Of a stretch of 64,000 bases of DNA, positions 1 through 10,533 are shown in pieces (within the stretch, counting starts at the first letter, position 1; each line of letters starts with the position of its first letter). The DNA lies in contig CM028330.1 of assembly GCA_016647705.1 (NCBI GenBank), positions 32,576,649 to 32,640,648 of the forward strand, written 5' to 3'. The notes under the pieces are model-generated. The model was not told the origin of the DNA. It ran no database searches and worked only from the letters and a program-made list of their open reading frames with translations. The DNA comes from Eucommia ulmoides. Its lineage: Eukaryota; Streptophyta; Magnoliopsida; Garryales; Eucommiaceae. The position numbers and the translations under genes are program-made.

Positions 1-522
1 AAATGTTTAAATAAGAATTAAATTATTTAAACGTTTTTTAATTATTAATTTCGGTTTCAAAAATTCAAACGGTTTGTTTTTTTTTTTTCTTTTCCCTATA
101 AATACAAGTTTTTTTCCTCAGTTTTAAGAACGAAAAAACAGTGTTCTGCTTCTGTTTTCTGCTCTCTTCTGTTTCTGTTCCGAACTGTTCTGAAACAGTT
201 TCGGTTTCCACTGTTTTGTTCTTCCGGAATTGTTCCGATCTATTCCGGTACTGTTTCTTCAGTTCGATTTTGGTTTCCGAGCAGTTTGTTCGTTTTGCGA
301 ACAGTGTGTGGAGGTGTTTAGTTTTCGAGACTTCTACAGTGCAAAGAACGTCCTAGACAGAGAAGAATTCTGGGTTGTTTTATACTAGGGACGACGGGGC
401 TGATACACTGCTTGCACGTTCTTGGGCAGAGCCGCGAAACGTCTTAAAGAGAGCGACCTAGTCCGCGACTCATCCCAAGAAATTTTGGTAAACTCGTTCT
501 TTATTTATTTTCTGAAACAACA
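1..522 (+). repeat. 5' LTR of copia element, partial
   Basis: This matches the last ~510 bp of the LTR at 4987-5974. It ends in GAAACAACA, then internal DNA diverges. A TATA box (TATAAATA) lies at 97-104, so transcription probably starts near 130 and R/U5 run to 522. The missing ~465 bp of U3 lie left of the window. Confidence 0.92.
97..104 (+). promoter_or_regulatory. TATA box of copia 5' LTR
   Basis: TATAAATA sits in a pyrimidine-rich stretch and is conserved at 5549-5556 in the 3' LTR. It is the expected core promoter for the genomic RNA of this element. Confidence 0.7.
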
Positions 523-549
523 ATTTTAAGACGCACAATATCTGCTAAG

Positions 550-1399
550 ATGTCTATTAATCACGATTTTAAACAAGTAACTGTTGATCTCAACAAACCC
601 TTTCGTTTCGAAGGATTTCATTTTAAAAGATGGAGACAGAAAATGTTATTTTTTCTTACTATCGAAAAAGTAGCATATGTCTGTACAACCGAAAAACCTC
701 TATTACCTCAAGTTCCTACAGACGCTCAGATTCAAGAAGTTAAGTGTTGAGAGGAAAATGATTTCCGTTGTAAGAATTTTATTCTTAATGGTATGTCTGA
801 TGATCTGTATGATTATTACTGCTCTAACAAAACTGCAAAGGAAGTTTGGGATGCTATTTCGAAGAAATACGACACTGAGGAGGCTGGAAGTAAAAAATAT
901 GATGTTAGTCGGTATCTGAAATACCAAATGACCGACGACAAATCAGTGGAAGTTCAGTCTCATGAACTTCAGAAAATCGCTCATGAAATAATTACTGAAG
1001 GTATGTCCCTTGATGAACAATTTCAAGTTGTTGTTTTAATTGACAAATTACCCCCCTCTTGGAAAGATTTTAAGAATACTCTGAGGCATAAAACTAAAGA
1101 GTTTTCTTTAGAAAGTTTGATCACTCGTCTTCGGATTGAGGAGGAGGCCCGAAAACAAGATCAGAAAGATGAAGTGCTTGTTGTTTCTAACAACGCTTAC
1201 AAAAAATCATCTTACGCTATTCTGAAACCTAAAGGAAAAAAATATGAAAAATCAAAATCAGAATCGCAACCACAACAACCAGAACAGAAATGTGCATCAA
1301 AATCAGAATAGAAACAAACTCCCTTCAAGAAATAATTCTGAACAGTTTACTTGTTATAACTGTGGGAAGGCGGGCCATTTGGCTCAGAACTGCCGGTAA
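550..1399 (+). pseudogene. copia gag, three disabling changes
   Basis: This would encode the capsid/nucleocapsid polyprotein that packages element RNA in cytoplasmic particles. The frame opens at 550 and has the copia gag layout, ending in a CCHC zinc knuckle (C-x2-C-x4-H-x4-C) at about 1352-1393. It is broken by an in-frame TGA at 748-750, a frame change near the A-run at about 1235-1242, and a TAA at 1397-1399 just after the knuckle. The knuckle is in the same frame as the downstream pol. The TGA sits where a TGG codon is likely. The asparagine/glutamine-rich linker before the knuckle is readable only in the second frame. Pol is not disabled, so gag decayed first or was lost under trans-complementation; this is inference. 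Confidence 0.88.
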
Positions 1400-1450
1400 A
1401 GACGTCGTCCTGTTCCACAGGCGAATCTTACCGAGGACCAACTTATAGCT

Positions 1451-4432
1451 ATGATTTCTGAAATCAATATAGTTGGTGGATCCGAAAGGTGGTGGGTAGA
1501 CACTGGTGCTTCATGCCATGTCTGCTATGATCGTTCCATGTTCAAATCTTATTCTGAAAGTGAAGACAAGAAAGTGTTGCTGGGTGATTCCCACTCCACT
1601 ATTGTTGCCGGTTCTGGTGAAGTGGAATTAAAGTTTACCTCTGGAAAGACAGTCATCCTTAAAGATGTTCTGCATACTCCAGATATGAGAAAGAATTTGG
1701 TTTCGGGCTATCTTCTAAACAAGGCGGGGTTCACTCAAACTATTGGGGCTAATTTGTACACCTTAACCAAAAATAATATTTTTGTTGGGAAAGGACATGC
1801 AACTGATGGAATGTTCAAACTGAATGTTGAAATTAATAAAATTTCTTCTTCTGCTTACATGTTGTGTTCTTTTAATAGTTGGCATGCTAGACTTTGTCAT
1901 GTTAACAAACGCATTATTAAAAACTTAAGCAACTTAGAACTAATTCCTAAATTGTCTTTGAATGATTTTGAAAAAAGTGAATTTTGTAGTCAAGCTAAAA
2001 TTACTAAAACCCCTCATAAATCAGTAATTAGAGAATCTGAATCTCTTGACTTAATACATTCTGATATTTGTGAATTTGATGGAGTCTTGACTAGGAATGG
2101 TAAACACTATTTTATTACATTCATAGATGATAGTTCTGATTTTACTTATGTTTATCTCATGAAAAATAAAAGTGAAGCTTTTGATATGTTTAAAAATTTT
2201 GTAACTGAGATTGAAAATCAATGCAATAAGAAAATTAAGAGATTACGTAGTGATAGAGGAACAGAATATGATTCTGATATTTTTATTGATTTTTATAATT
2301 CTCATGGGATTATTCATGAAAAAACTGCACCGTATTCTCCTGAAATGAATGGTAAGGTTGAAAGGAAAAATAGAACTTTTGCTGAATCAGTAGTTGCTAT
2401 TTTACTTAACTCCGGTGCAGCTTCTCACTGGTGGAGTGAAATTTTATTAACGGTTTGCTATGTACTTAATAGAGTTCCCAAATCGAAAAGTAAAATTTCA
2501 CCTTATGAAGTTTTTAAAAATAAGAAACCAAATTTGTCTTATTTTAAAACTTGGGGTTGTTTGGCATATGTTCGAATTCCTGACCCCAAAAGAAGAAAAC
2601 TTGTCAGTAGAGCTTATGAATGTATTTTTATTAGTTATGCGGTAAATAGTAAAGCTTATAGATTTTATGATTTGAAAGATAGAGTTATCATTGAATCAAA
2701 TGATGCTGATTTTTATGAATATAAATTTCCTTTCAAATTGAAGAATAGTGAGGGCTCGACTTCTAGTAATGAACCTATCATTAGGATTAATGAATCTAAT
2801 AAGGAATTAGATATTGAACCTAGAAGGAGTAAACGACCTCGTATAGCTAAAGACTTTGGTTCGAATTTCTATGCATATACCTTAGAGGAGGATCCACTTA
2901 CTCTCCAAGAGGCATTGTCCTCTATAGATGCCAATTTATGGCAAAAGGCTATAGATGATGAATTAAACTCTCTCGAGTCAAATAGAACTTGGCATTGGGT
3001 AGATTTACCTCCTGGTTGTAAAACAATAGGATGTAAATGGATTCTTAAGAAGAAATTGAATCCCGATGGAATCATTGATAAATATGAGGCTCGTCTTGTA
3101 GCCAAAGGGTTTAGACAAAGAGAGAATGTAGATTTCTTTGATACTTTCTCACCTGTCTCTAGAATTACATCTATTCGTGTACTTTTATCTCTTGCTGCAA
3201 TTCATAATCTTATTGTGCACCAAATGGATGTTAAAACTGCTTTTTTGAATGGTGAATTAGAAGAAGAGATTTATATGGACCAACCTGAAGGATTTGTTAT
3301 TCCTTGTCAAGAAAACAAAGTATGCAAATTAGATAAATCTCTTTATGGTTTAAAACAAGCACCTAAGCAATGGCATGAGAAATTTGATAATCTAGTCATT
3401 TCACATGGTTTTAAAGTAAATGAAAGTGACAATTGCATTTACTATAAATCTGAAAATGATGTTTACACTATTATATGTATTTATGTGGATGACTTGCTAA
3501 TTTTTTGTTCCAATATTCATGTTGTGAATAATGTAAAATCCATGTTATGTGCTAATTTTGACATGAAAGATCTTGGCGAAGCAAGTGTAATCCTTGGTAT
3601 TAAAATAACTAGGTCTAAACATGGAATTTCTTTGGATCAATCTTATTACATAGAGAAGATTCTAAAGAAATACAATTATTTTGATTGTAAACCAGCATGT
3701 ACTCCTTATGACCCTAGTGTGAAGTTGTTCAAGAACACCGGTGATGGTGTTAGACAATCTGAGTATGCGAGCATCATAGGTAGTCTTCGATATGCCACTG
3801 ATTGCACTAGGCCCGACATAGCGTATGTTGTGGGATTACTATGCATGTTTACAAGTAGACCTAGTATTGAGCATTGGCATGCTATTGATAGGATTATGAG
3901 ATATCTAAAGAGAACTATGAACCTTGGATTACATTATCAGAAGTTTTCCGCTGTTCTGGAAGGATATAGCGATGGTGATTGGAACAATCTTTCAGATGAC
4001 TCCAAGGCAACTAGCGGTTATATATTTAGTATAGCTGGTGGAGCTGTTTCTTGGAAATCTAAGAAACAGACTATTTTGGCTCAATCTACTATGGAGTCTG
4101 AGATGATTGCACTAGCTTCGGCTAGCGAGGAAGCAGGGTGGTTAAGGAGCCTGCTTTCTGATACCCCTTTATGGGAGAGACCGATTCCAACTGTCTTGAT
4201 CCATTGTGATAGTACCGCGGCTATTGCAAAAATTCAGAACCGTTATTATAACGGAAAAAAGCGACAAATACGTCGCAAACACAGCACTATTAGAGAGTAT
4301 ATCTCTACAGGGGCTATGAGAGTGGATCATGTACGGTCTGATGATAACTTAGCCGATCCTTTGACGAAAGGATTAGCTCGAGAAAAGGTTTATAAAACTT
4401 CGAAAGGAATGGGACTCAAGCCCATAGATTGA
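1451..4432 (+). CDS. copia pol polyprotein (protease, integrase, RT, RNase H)
   Basis: An uninterrupted 993-residue frame. It processes Gag-Pol, copies element RNA to cDNA and integrates it. Domains seen: aspartic protease with DTGA at residues 17-20; GAG-pre-integrase/zinc region with His145 and His150; integrase core with D205, D268 and E304, giving the DD35E spacing; reverse transcriptase with YVDD at 678-681; and RNase H near residues 830-960. The integrase zinc motif normally has C-x2-C, but here only Cys179 is present and residue 176 is Ser, which may weaken the HHCC finger. The frame is open upstream to the stop at 1397, so the true protein probably began as a Gag-Pol fusion and the ATG at 1451 is only the first available Met. 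All catalytic residues are intact. Confidence 0.95.
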   Translation: MISEINIVGGSERWWVDTGASCHVCYDRSMFKSYSESEDKKVLLGDSHSTIVAGSGEVELKFTSGKTVILKDVLHTPDMRKNLVSGYLLNKAGFTQTIGANLYTLTKNNIFVGKGHATDGMFKLNVEINKISSSAYMLCSFNSWHARLCHVNKRIIKNLSNLELIPKLSLNDFEKSEFCSQAKITKTPHKSVIRESESLDLIHSDICEFDGVLTRNGKHYFITFIDDSSDFTYVYLMKNKSEAFDMFKNFVTEIENQCNKKIKRLRSDRGTEYDSDIFIDFYNSHGIIHEKTAPYSPEMNGKVERKNRTFAESVVAILLNSGAASHWWSEILLTVCYVLNRVPKSKSKISPYEVFKNKKPNLSYFKTWGCLAYVRIPDPKRRKLVSRAYECIFISYAVNSKAYRFYDLKDRVIIESNDADFYEYKFPFKLKNSEGSTSSNEPIIRINESNKELDIEPRRSKRPRIAKDFGSNFYAYTLEEDPLTLQEALSSIDANLWQKAIDDELNSLESNRTWHWVDLPPGCKTIGCKWILKKKLNPDGIIDKYEARLVAKGFRQRENVDFFDTFSPVSRITSIRVLLSLAAIHNLIVHQMDVKTAFLNGELEEEIYMDQPEGFVIPCQENKVCKLDKSLYGLKQAPKQWHEKFDNLVISHGFKVNESDNCIYYKSENDVYTIICIYVDDLLIFCSNIHVVNNVKSMLCANFDMKDLGEASVILGIKITRSKHGISLDQSYYIEKILKKYNYFDCKPACTPYDPSVKLFKNTGDGVRQSEYASIIGSLRYATDCTRPDIAYVVGLLCMFTSRPSIEHWHAIDRIMRYLKRTMNLGLHYQKFSAVLEGYSDGDWNNLSDDSKATSGYIFSIAGGAVSWKSKKQTILAQSTMESEMIALASASEEAGWLRSLLSDTPLWERPIPTVLIHCDSTAAIAKIQNRYYNGKKRQIRRKHSTIREYISTGAMRVDHVRSDDNLADPLTKGLAREKVYKTSKGMGLKPID

Positions 4433-4986
4433 CGAGTCACTTGTGAAGGAAACCCAACCTATAGACTGGAGATCCCAAGAAATAGGTTCAAAGGGTAATA
4501 ACAACTCATGAAGTGATATGAGAAAAATCATACTATAAATTTGAGTTCTATTTCATAAATGTGATGTTTGAAGCATGATATCTTGAAGCGATAGAAGGTT
4601 GAGTTTTTATTAACTCTTAATGAGATCTATACTCTATTTGGAGTGGAGTACCTAGCTACAAGAGTACTCTTGATAGATTCACCTATGTGAATGTGGAAGT
4701 GGGGCCGCTTCCTATGGAATTTTGGGCAAAATTCTCTAGAGCATTCACTATACTGGGATACACGTGCATGGCCGTAAAGCACGGGCTTTTAGACTACACC
4801 CTGATGGGGTTGTGCGTGTGATGTTGTTAGAGATAGAGTTCAAAACTACGAGTTACTCTAGTATAATCTAAAGCATCTTCACTATGTAAAGGTTCAAGTC
4901 GATAGACACCTTTTCTTATGCACAATCTTATATTGAATTATACTGCTCGATGAAAAAAATTGTTTTTAAAAATTCAAGTGGGGGAT
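4433..4986 (+). other. copia 3' noncoding region and polypurine tract
   Basis: This is 554 bp with no open frame between the pol stop and the LTR. It ends in AAGTGGGGGATT immediately before the LTR TGTTG, the expected plus-strand primer for element cDNA synthesis. Confidence 0.75.
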
Positions 4987-5974
4987 TGTTGAAACAAATG
5001 AATTTTAATTCAAATTTTTAGAATAGAAAGTGTCAAATGAGCAATTTCCTCTAGTCCTTTTATCCCACATTGGTTGGAAGAGATGAAATTAATGAAGATA
5101 TCTAGGGGTATGTGAGACACTTGGGGTGTGCCCCAAGGGGTACCCACATTTTGTGAAGGGGAGAGGAGTTACATCCCTTCCGGTTTACCACACATGCGCG
5201 CGCCGTCGCCGCCGTCCGTCCGGCCGTCCCTTGCCGAGCCGAGTCGAGTCGCGCGTGTGATGAGGTGGCACTTATTTATTTTTTAGAAAAAATTTATTTA
5301 AAAATATTTTTTTTAAAAACAGTTTAATTAAAACAAAATTAAATAAAAACGTTTGAACTGTCCGTTTTTTTTTTTGAACCGTTAAAATAAAAAAAAACGT
5401 TTTAATTAATAAAAACGTTTTACCATTTTAAATTAAAACCGTTTAACGTTTTGATAAAAACGTTTAAATAAGAATTGAATTATTTAAACGTTTTTTAATT
5501 ATTAATTTCGGTTTCAAAAATTCAAACGGTTTTTTTTTTTTTTTTCCCTATAAATACAAGTTTTTTTCCTCAGTTTTAAGAACGAAAAAACAGTGTTCTG
5601 CTTCTGTTTTCTGCTCTCTTCTGTTTCTGTTCCGAACTGTTTTGAAACAGTTTCGATTTCCACTGTTTTGTTCTTCCGGAATTGTTCCGATCTGTTCCGG
5701 TACTGTTTTTTCAGTTCGATTTTGGTTCATGAGCAGTTTGTTCGTTTTGCGAACAGTGTGTGGGGGTGTTTAGTTTTCGGGACTTCTACAGTGCAAAGAA
5801 CGTCCTAGACAGAGAAGAATTCTGGGCTATTTTATCCTGGGGACGACGGGGCTGATACACTGCTTGCACGTTCTTGAGCAGAACCGCAAAACATCTTAAA
5901 GAGAGCAACCTAGTCCGCGACTCATCCCAAGAAATTTTGGTAAACTCGTTCTTTATTTATTTTCTGAAACAACA
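4987..5974 (+). repeat. 3' LTR of copia element, 988 bp
   Basis: It starts TGTTGAAACA and ends GAAACAACA (TG..CA). U3 holds a GC-rich island at about 5190-5260 inside otherwise AT-rich DNA. About six AACGTTT boxes follow between 5345 and 5495, and a TATA box lies at 5549-5556. The 3' border falls directly on the first unit of a minisatellite. Confidence 0.93.
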
Positions 5975-6169
5975 ATTAAGGTAGGACAGTAGATATTCTT
6001 CTCTGACCACTTAAGGTTGGAACGTATGTCAAATTCTCTGACCAATTAAGGTATGATAGTAGGTATATTCTCTGACCACTTAAGGTTGGATAGTATGTTG
6101 ATTCTCTGACCACTTAAGGTTGGACAATAGGTAAATTCCCCGACCACATAAAGTTGGACAATATTTCTC
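5975..6169. repeat. 34-36 bp tandem minisatellite
   Basis: Five units and a partial sixth: 5975-6010, 6011-6045, 6046-6079, 6080-6113, 6114-6147 and 6148-6169. Each begins TTAAGG or similar and ends CTCTGACCAC or a close variant. The copia LTR abuts the first unit, so the element landed in or beside this array. Confidence 0.85.
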
Positions 6170-8391
6170 TTACCTCTCCCTTTTTCTTATGCCATTTGTT
6201 TTTTCGACTATCTTCCCTGAGATGTTAGTCATGGAAGTCATAATTTGCTATAAAGGTTTGCTAGATTTTTAGCAATTTTCAACCTTCATTCCTTCTAATC
6301 CTGAAGAATTCTGAATTACTAGTCGAATTTTAATGATTTCTCATCCTAGTTTTGGAATTGCCGCCTTTAGATGGACCCAAAAACTTCATTGGATGATGGA
6401 AAGTTGACCGAAATCTCATATCTTTTCTTTTTTCTTCATTTTGATCTTTACTTTTTATCATTTTTACCCCTAGCACCCTTTTATAGAAAGTGAAGCGGTG
6501 GACTTAGGCCCTCGCCGCTTGATGGAAAGTGCACAATGGATTTTATTAGTTCAAATCCATGTATGAAGATGGAAACTGTGAGAACGCACTCTAACCTATG
6601 GCTGGGATTCATATAGTTGGATGATCAAACCTTAATAAGTTTCCTACGTACCTTGGTGAGTTACCAAGGATCAAATTAAACGTAATTCTTGCAAAAACCT
6701 CCCATTTTGTTTGAATAACAAAATAAAGCGAGAATAGTTTTCCCAAAAAAGTCGATAGACTTCTCTGGAGATACGCTCTGATACAGGGCTGAGAGAATGT
6801 TATGAAGTTAACACCTCTCCTTCTTTTCATTTTGATAGGATCTGCTTGGGTTTCCTATGTATCTTAGCAAGTTACCAAGGATCAGGTCATAACATAATTC
6901 CAAACAACAAGATGACTTTAAGGATCATACCTGTCGCAAGTATAGATAGCTACATTTATTGGCAGAAAATCTTGCTCTAGTCTAATGGATAGAGTCTCTT
7001 ATCTAAGCATTAACTAGGTAAGATTGATCGTTGTCTTGATTGGTAGTCTGTTTAAGTCTTTAAATGACGTTGTTTTTAAGCTTTACTACTGGAGACCTAG
7101 TGCTTAGAGCACTTGAACAACGCTAGGACTTAACTCTAGGAAGATCCTGTTAGATCCTGGCAAAGTCAATTTCTAATGACATTCTGCTACACCTCGAAGC
7201 TTTGTAGGAATGAGTAAAAGGTCTATTGTCAAGACGCCATTTATGTGTTGTCAATTTTTTGTCTAACTTCTGAGTTGGTTGAAGTCACTGTTATAGACAG
7301 ACAACGGCATGGTGACTAGTGAGGTAATTGACCAGGTTATATGTCCGAAGATTGACTATTATCCTACTAGAGCTCCCAAATAAGGTGTATGGGTGATAGT
7401 GTCGTGTCGATGATGGCTCATTGATACAAAATGATATGTAGGATGTCACAAGATCTTGTTGAAGTATGATGACGAATTTTTCTCATGTGTATGCAAGTTT
7501 AAGTATGCCTAAGTGAAATGTGATGCATGGTGTTTGTGTAATATTTCGATACTAACTTATGTACTGTATAATTTTTTTTGATCCCCAAAAGTTTTTTTCT
7601 AAAATGTTTTCCTAGGGAATGTATCGTCTATCTAGAGATGCCAGTTTTTTCTTAGAATGTTTCCTAAAATGTTTGCACTAGGTAGCTTTTGTTATTAGCC
7701 ATCTCCCATGGACGTTTTTATACTGTCTCTGATACAGAAGGTTGACCAGTGCTTCTGAGAGGTTTTCGGCTCCTTTATTCTTTCTTGCGTTGCAACTGAA
7801 ATTCTGATCGGGATTTCTCTATGAACATTTTATGGGTTTCGATTATAAAATGGAAAGGTTTGGACAGACATCGTGGAAGGTTATTTCATTTTGATTGATT
7901 GAGCTCGGGATATCCCAAAACGGGAACATCTGGCTCGAAATTGAGATCATTGTTAATCTGGCTCGAACTTTGAATGACTTTTTTGGATGATTTTTGAGAA
8001 AGGGTTCGGATGAATGGCTTATTTAACAAGGCTTTTTCTCTTCCTTTCTCATACTTTCCCAAGTTCATTTATAATGTTTTAGGTATTAACCTATACGCTC
8101 CATGTATTTTTTTTTTTTCTCGTTTGTGCAAGATTATTTTGACTAAAGTATATTTAGGTAATCATATTCAAATATTTAATCATCTGAGTGATTGTCGCGA
8201 TTTTTGCATTTGATTAATCTAAATTACGATGAAGATAAGTTCAATAGTAATTTAAACCAAATATTCGTAGTTATTAGTTTGAAGAGTTTGTCTCGTTCAA
8301 TTCCATCAAGTTTTGATATTGATCTTTTCTAAGATTTTTTATCGAGATTACCTAGGCCTTGTATGTTACCCTAGATTTCTTCAATGGCTTC
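6170..8391. other. noncoding dispersed repeat, left part
   Basis: No gene is seen. Two diverged copies of a segment containing GTTTCCTAYGTA and GTTACCAAGGATCA lie about 211 bp apart (from 6639 and 6850). The last ~160 bp (8230-8391) align by eye with 16972-17130, and the match resumes after the solo LTR at 10534. This looks like an old non-autonomous LTR-type repeat, but no boundary was found. Confidence 0.45.
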
Positions 8392-10533
8392 TGTTGATCC
8401 TAAGATTTTGATGAACAATTGAGTATTGATGTTTTGGTGGAACTAATGATTTGTTTGAGTGTTTCAGTGATTTAAGTTTCAGTGATAAAGATGCAAATTA
8501 AATGGATGATAAACGATGATGTTGAAGATATTGAAGAATTAAGAGTTTGAAGAAATTAGGGAAAACAACCCAAGTGAATTTCAACTCTTAATATCTCAAT
8601 TAAGAACACACATATGGCACAAAAAATATTTATTATTTATGTGTGTTTTGATTATATGAAATTATTTGCTCCTATATGATTTGAAAAGAAATAATTTTAA
8701 ATGACTAAAATAGAATATAAGAAGATTAGTGGGGCTTATTTAGAATAGAAAATGGTTAAAGGGGCGAAAACGTAAAAGAGAATAAGTTAAAAACGAGTTC
8801 AGAGCAGAGATCCAGAAGACGTAAGTCGACTGATGAGTCGACCGGACCAAACAGCATGAAGTCCTGTATCTATGAGTCGACAAGCAAGTCGACCGACCAA
8901 GGGAAGCTGAATTCTCTGAATCTATAAGTCGACAAGTAGGTCGACCGATGAAGGCAAAATAAATTCTCTGAATCTACAAGTCGACAAACAGGTCGACTGA
9001 TGTACGCAGCAGCGATAGCTTGGCTACAACCTGAATTGGACAATCAACTGGGCAGTCGACTAAACGCACTGTTTCAAGAAACTGTGTTATTCGAGATTAT
9101 ATCCAAAAGTAGCCGTTTTTTGTTAGGATTTGAAAGAGATTTCAAGGATATTTTTATATTTAAAATATGTTTCTCCTAATATCTAAATCTCATTGATATG
9201 GTTCATTAAGTTTTATTATTTCTCAATTTGGTACATAAAATTGTTCATATTTTAATTCATTGAGTTTGAGAAATATTTGAGAGACTTAATTGAAATATTT
9301 TAAAGTTGTTATTAAGTGAATTGAATCAAAATGAAGTCCTAATGATATAAGGGGTCTAAGAGAGTATTTAAATGTCATGACACATGGGAACTAGCCATTA
9401 GATAACTGATTTATTTCCCATATAAATAGACCTGCATTTTTCATTATTAAATTAAGTGATATCAGATCTATCAAGAGAAATCATATCATATTATAAGAGT
9501 GAGCTTTTCTAAGAGTTATCTTTCTAAGAGTTTGTGATCTTGAGAATCATTGCGATTAATCTTTAGTACTACCGGATTTGAAGTTACATCGATCTATTTA
9601 TTCTTTCTATGGATTATGGGCAAGATATTTTCAATTATATTCTATCATTGCATTACTTGTTTATCTTTTGAAAATTGATTTTAGAAACTTTTGAAAATTG
9701 ATTATAGAAATTGTTTCTGATTTTTGGAGAAAATATTTTTACAAACAATTTCTTGAATCTGATTACGTGCTCAATTATTTATTACTCATATCTTGTTAAA
9801 ATCATATTTTCTATCTCACGTTTTTCTATCACTAGTTGGGATATTAATTTAATTATTATTTATCTGAGGTGATAGAACCTCTGAGTGAGATTTGATACTT
9901 ATCAATTTGTATTGGTGAGTAGTGTGACGGGTTAAATATTGTTGGGGGTATTTAATCAGGGGTAGCCGATTTTCAGTCTCTTCATGTAAAGAGGTTGAAG
10001 TAGTGATTCTTCCTAGATAGAATTGCGTTTTGAGTTAAATTTGTAACGGTTTAATTCTTACCGGGTAAAATGATATTTGGAGTGATTGGTGAGATTTTGA
10101 TTCTATGGCCTTAATGTTAAAAAGAATTAAGTTATTCTTTAACCAGTAAAAAGTAAAGGTTCTTCCTTAACTTGAGAAAATGATATTGTAAATGTTGATT
10201 CTGAGCTTGTAAAAAAATTGGTGTGTGAGTTTGGTTCCTACCTTTAAAGAGATTTTGAGAATTAGTAGGTGCGAATCTTCGTGAGGCTCGGAGGACTAGA
10301 CTAGCCAAAGGTAACTTGGTGAACCAGGATATATCTTAGCGTGTTGTAACATTTACTTTGTTATTTTTGTTGTTTGTGCGTGCACCTAGTTGGTTGATTA
10401 ATTAATTTAACCTTGATATAAAGATAATAATTAATTTAGTCTTAAAATTAATTATTTGATTTGAAGTTTTATTTTGATAAATTTTTTAAACACCCAGTTC
10501 ACCCCCCCTCTTGGGTATTCCACTGGGCCAACA
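8392..10533 (+). mobile_element. solo LTR of SIRE-like copia family, 2142 bp
   Basis: It starts TGTTGATCCTAAG and ends GGGCCAACA. It is alignable along its length with the LTR at 39668-41791, which is attached to copia pol. Flanks GCTTC (8387-8391) and GTTTC (10534-10538) are a 5-bp target duplication with one change. No internal region is present, so it is a solo LTR left by LTR-LTR recombination. A cluster of GTCGAC-type palindromes lies at about 8820-9060. The surrounding repeat has a paralogue without this LTR near 17130. Confidence 0.88.

Larger units (their letters stand above)
1..5974 (+). mobile_element. Ty1/copia LTR retrotransposon, left LTR cut by window edge
   Basis: The order is partial LTR (1-522), gag (550-1399, broken), pol (1451-4432, intact), a 554-bp 3' noncoding stretch, a purine tract and the right LTR (4987-5974). 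Pol order is protease, integrase, reverse transcriptase, RNase H, which defines Ty1/copia rather than Ty3/gypsy. The two LTRs can be compared over about 520 bp and differ at roughly twenty positions by eye (about 4%), mostly transitions, so the insertion is fairly young. No canonical tRNA-Met primer site is seen after the left LTR. The clade is not assigned. The target-site duplication cannot be tested because the left end is outside the window. Confidence 0.93.
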
